The translations under genes were made by a program, and so were the position numbers. A stretch of 64,000 bases of DNA, taken from the NCBI GenBank assembly GCA_018001225.1, contig JAGNIJ010000016.1, forward strand, positions 1-64,000, given 5' to 3'. Below are positions 62,458 through 64,000 of this stretch, one piece after another (position 1 is the first letter of the stretch; each line of letters begins with the position of its first letter). The stretch comes from Kiritimatiellia bacterium (lineage in GTDB: Bacteria > Verrucomicrobiota > Kiritimatiellia > CAIQIC01 > JAGNIJ01). The notes beneath the pieces are model-generated. The model saw only the letters and a program-made list of their open reading frames with translations. It did not search any database and was not told the DNA's origin.

Positions 62458-64000
<1,543 letters not shown>

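Overview
The window is a high-GC bacterial chromosome segment with tightly packed genes, no rRNA, no CRISPR array and no recognisable transposase or phage gene. A member of the PVC superphylum, probably Kiritimatiellota or Verrucomicrobiota, fits best: there are several very large exported proteins with TSP3-like Asp repeats, SBBP propellers and a C-terminal module ending in F-Y-R-V or F-L-R-V, an ilvE-mcsA-mcsB-clpC run, a lysS-lolE-lolD run, and many short palindromic repeats between genes. The placement is an inference from protein style; there is no marker gene here that settles it.

Region by region. 1-88 is the proline-rich end of an upstream protein. 130-8360 is a cell-surface or exopolysaccharide operon: two Wzy/O-antigen-ligase-like membrane proteins around a Wzz/BY-kinase chain-length regulator, two GT4 glycosyltransferases and a radical SAM/SPASM enzyme, the last four junctions being 3 nt apart or overlapping. 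8434-11988 is one large FAD/Fe-S oxidoreductase. 12267-18083 carries folK, panB and panC together with a membrane protein, a secreted NodB-type deacetylase and a metallo-beta-lactamase-fold protein. 18224-19660 holds a NamZ-type muramidase and an orphan HicB-like protein.

19734-35207 is the most unusual part. A TSP3-OmpA protein faces a duplicated unit, each copy being a small DUF2059 protein followed by a giant exported protein (1472 and 1519 aa) with the same layout: conserved head, Pro/Glu/Val/Lys/Thr spring, glycine-rich membrane-like stretch, beta module, zinc-ribbon cysteine pairs, and two conserved tail modules. A coiled-coil protein, three lipoproteins (one clearly CsgG-like, one distantly similar) and another exported coiled-coil protein follow on the same strand. 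I read this as a candidate undescribed envelope or appendage assembly system.

35240-51265 lies mostly on the minus strand: a small membrane protein, a GH31 glycosidase, an exported flavin-reductase-fold protein, the protein-arginine-phosphorylation system (ilvE-mcsA-mcsB-clpC), lysS-lolE-lolD, two membrane proteins of unknown function and a TPR protein. 51610-58941 encodes a 2443-aa exported protein whose repeats fall into three sets of seven, predicting three seven-bladed propellers. 59200-62215 has an SGNH hydrolase, a second small coiled-coil protein, an atypical CDF transporter, tRNA-Arg(CCU) and a DciA-like protein. The 5' part of glgB runs off the right edge.

Between the genes are at least seven families of GC-rich inverted repeats, and several genes have sigma70-like promoters whose -10 box ends only 6-8 nt before the start codon, which suggests leaderless mRNAs.
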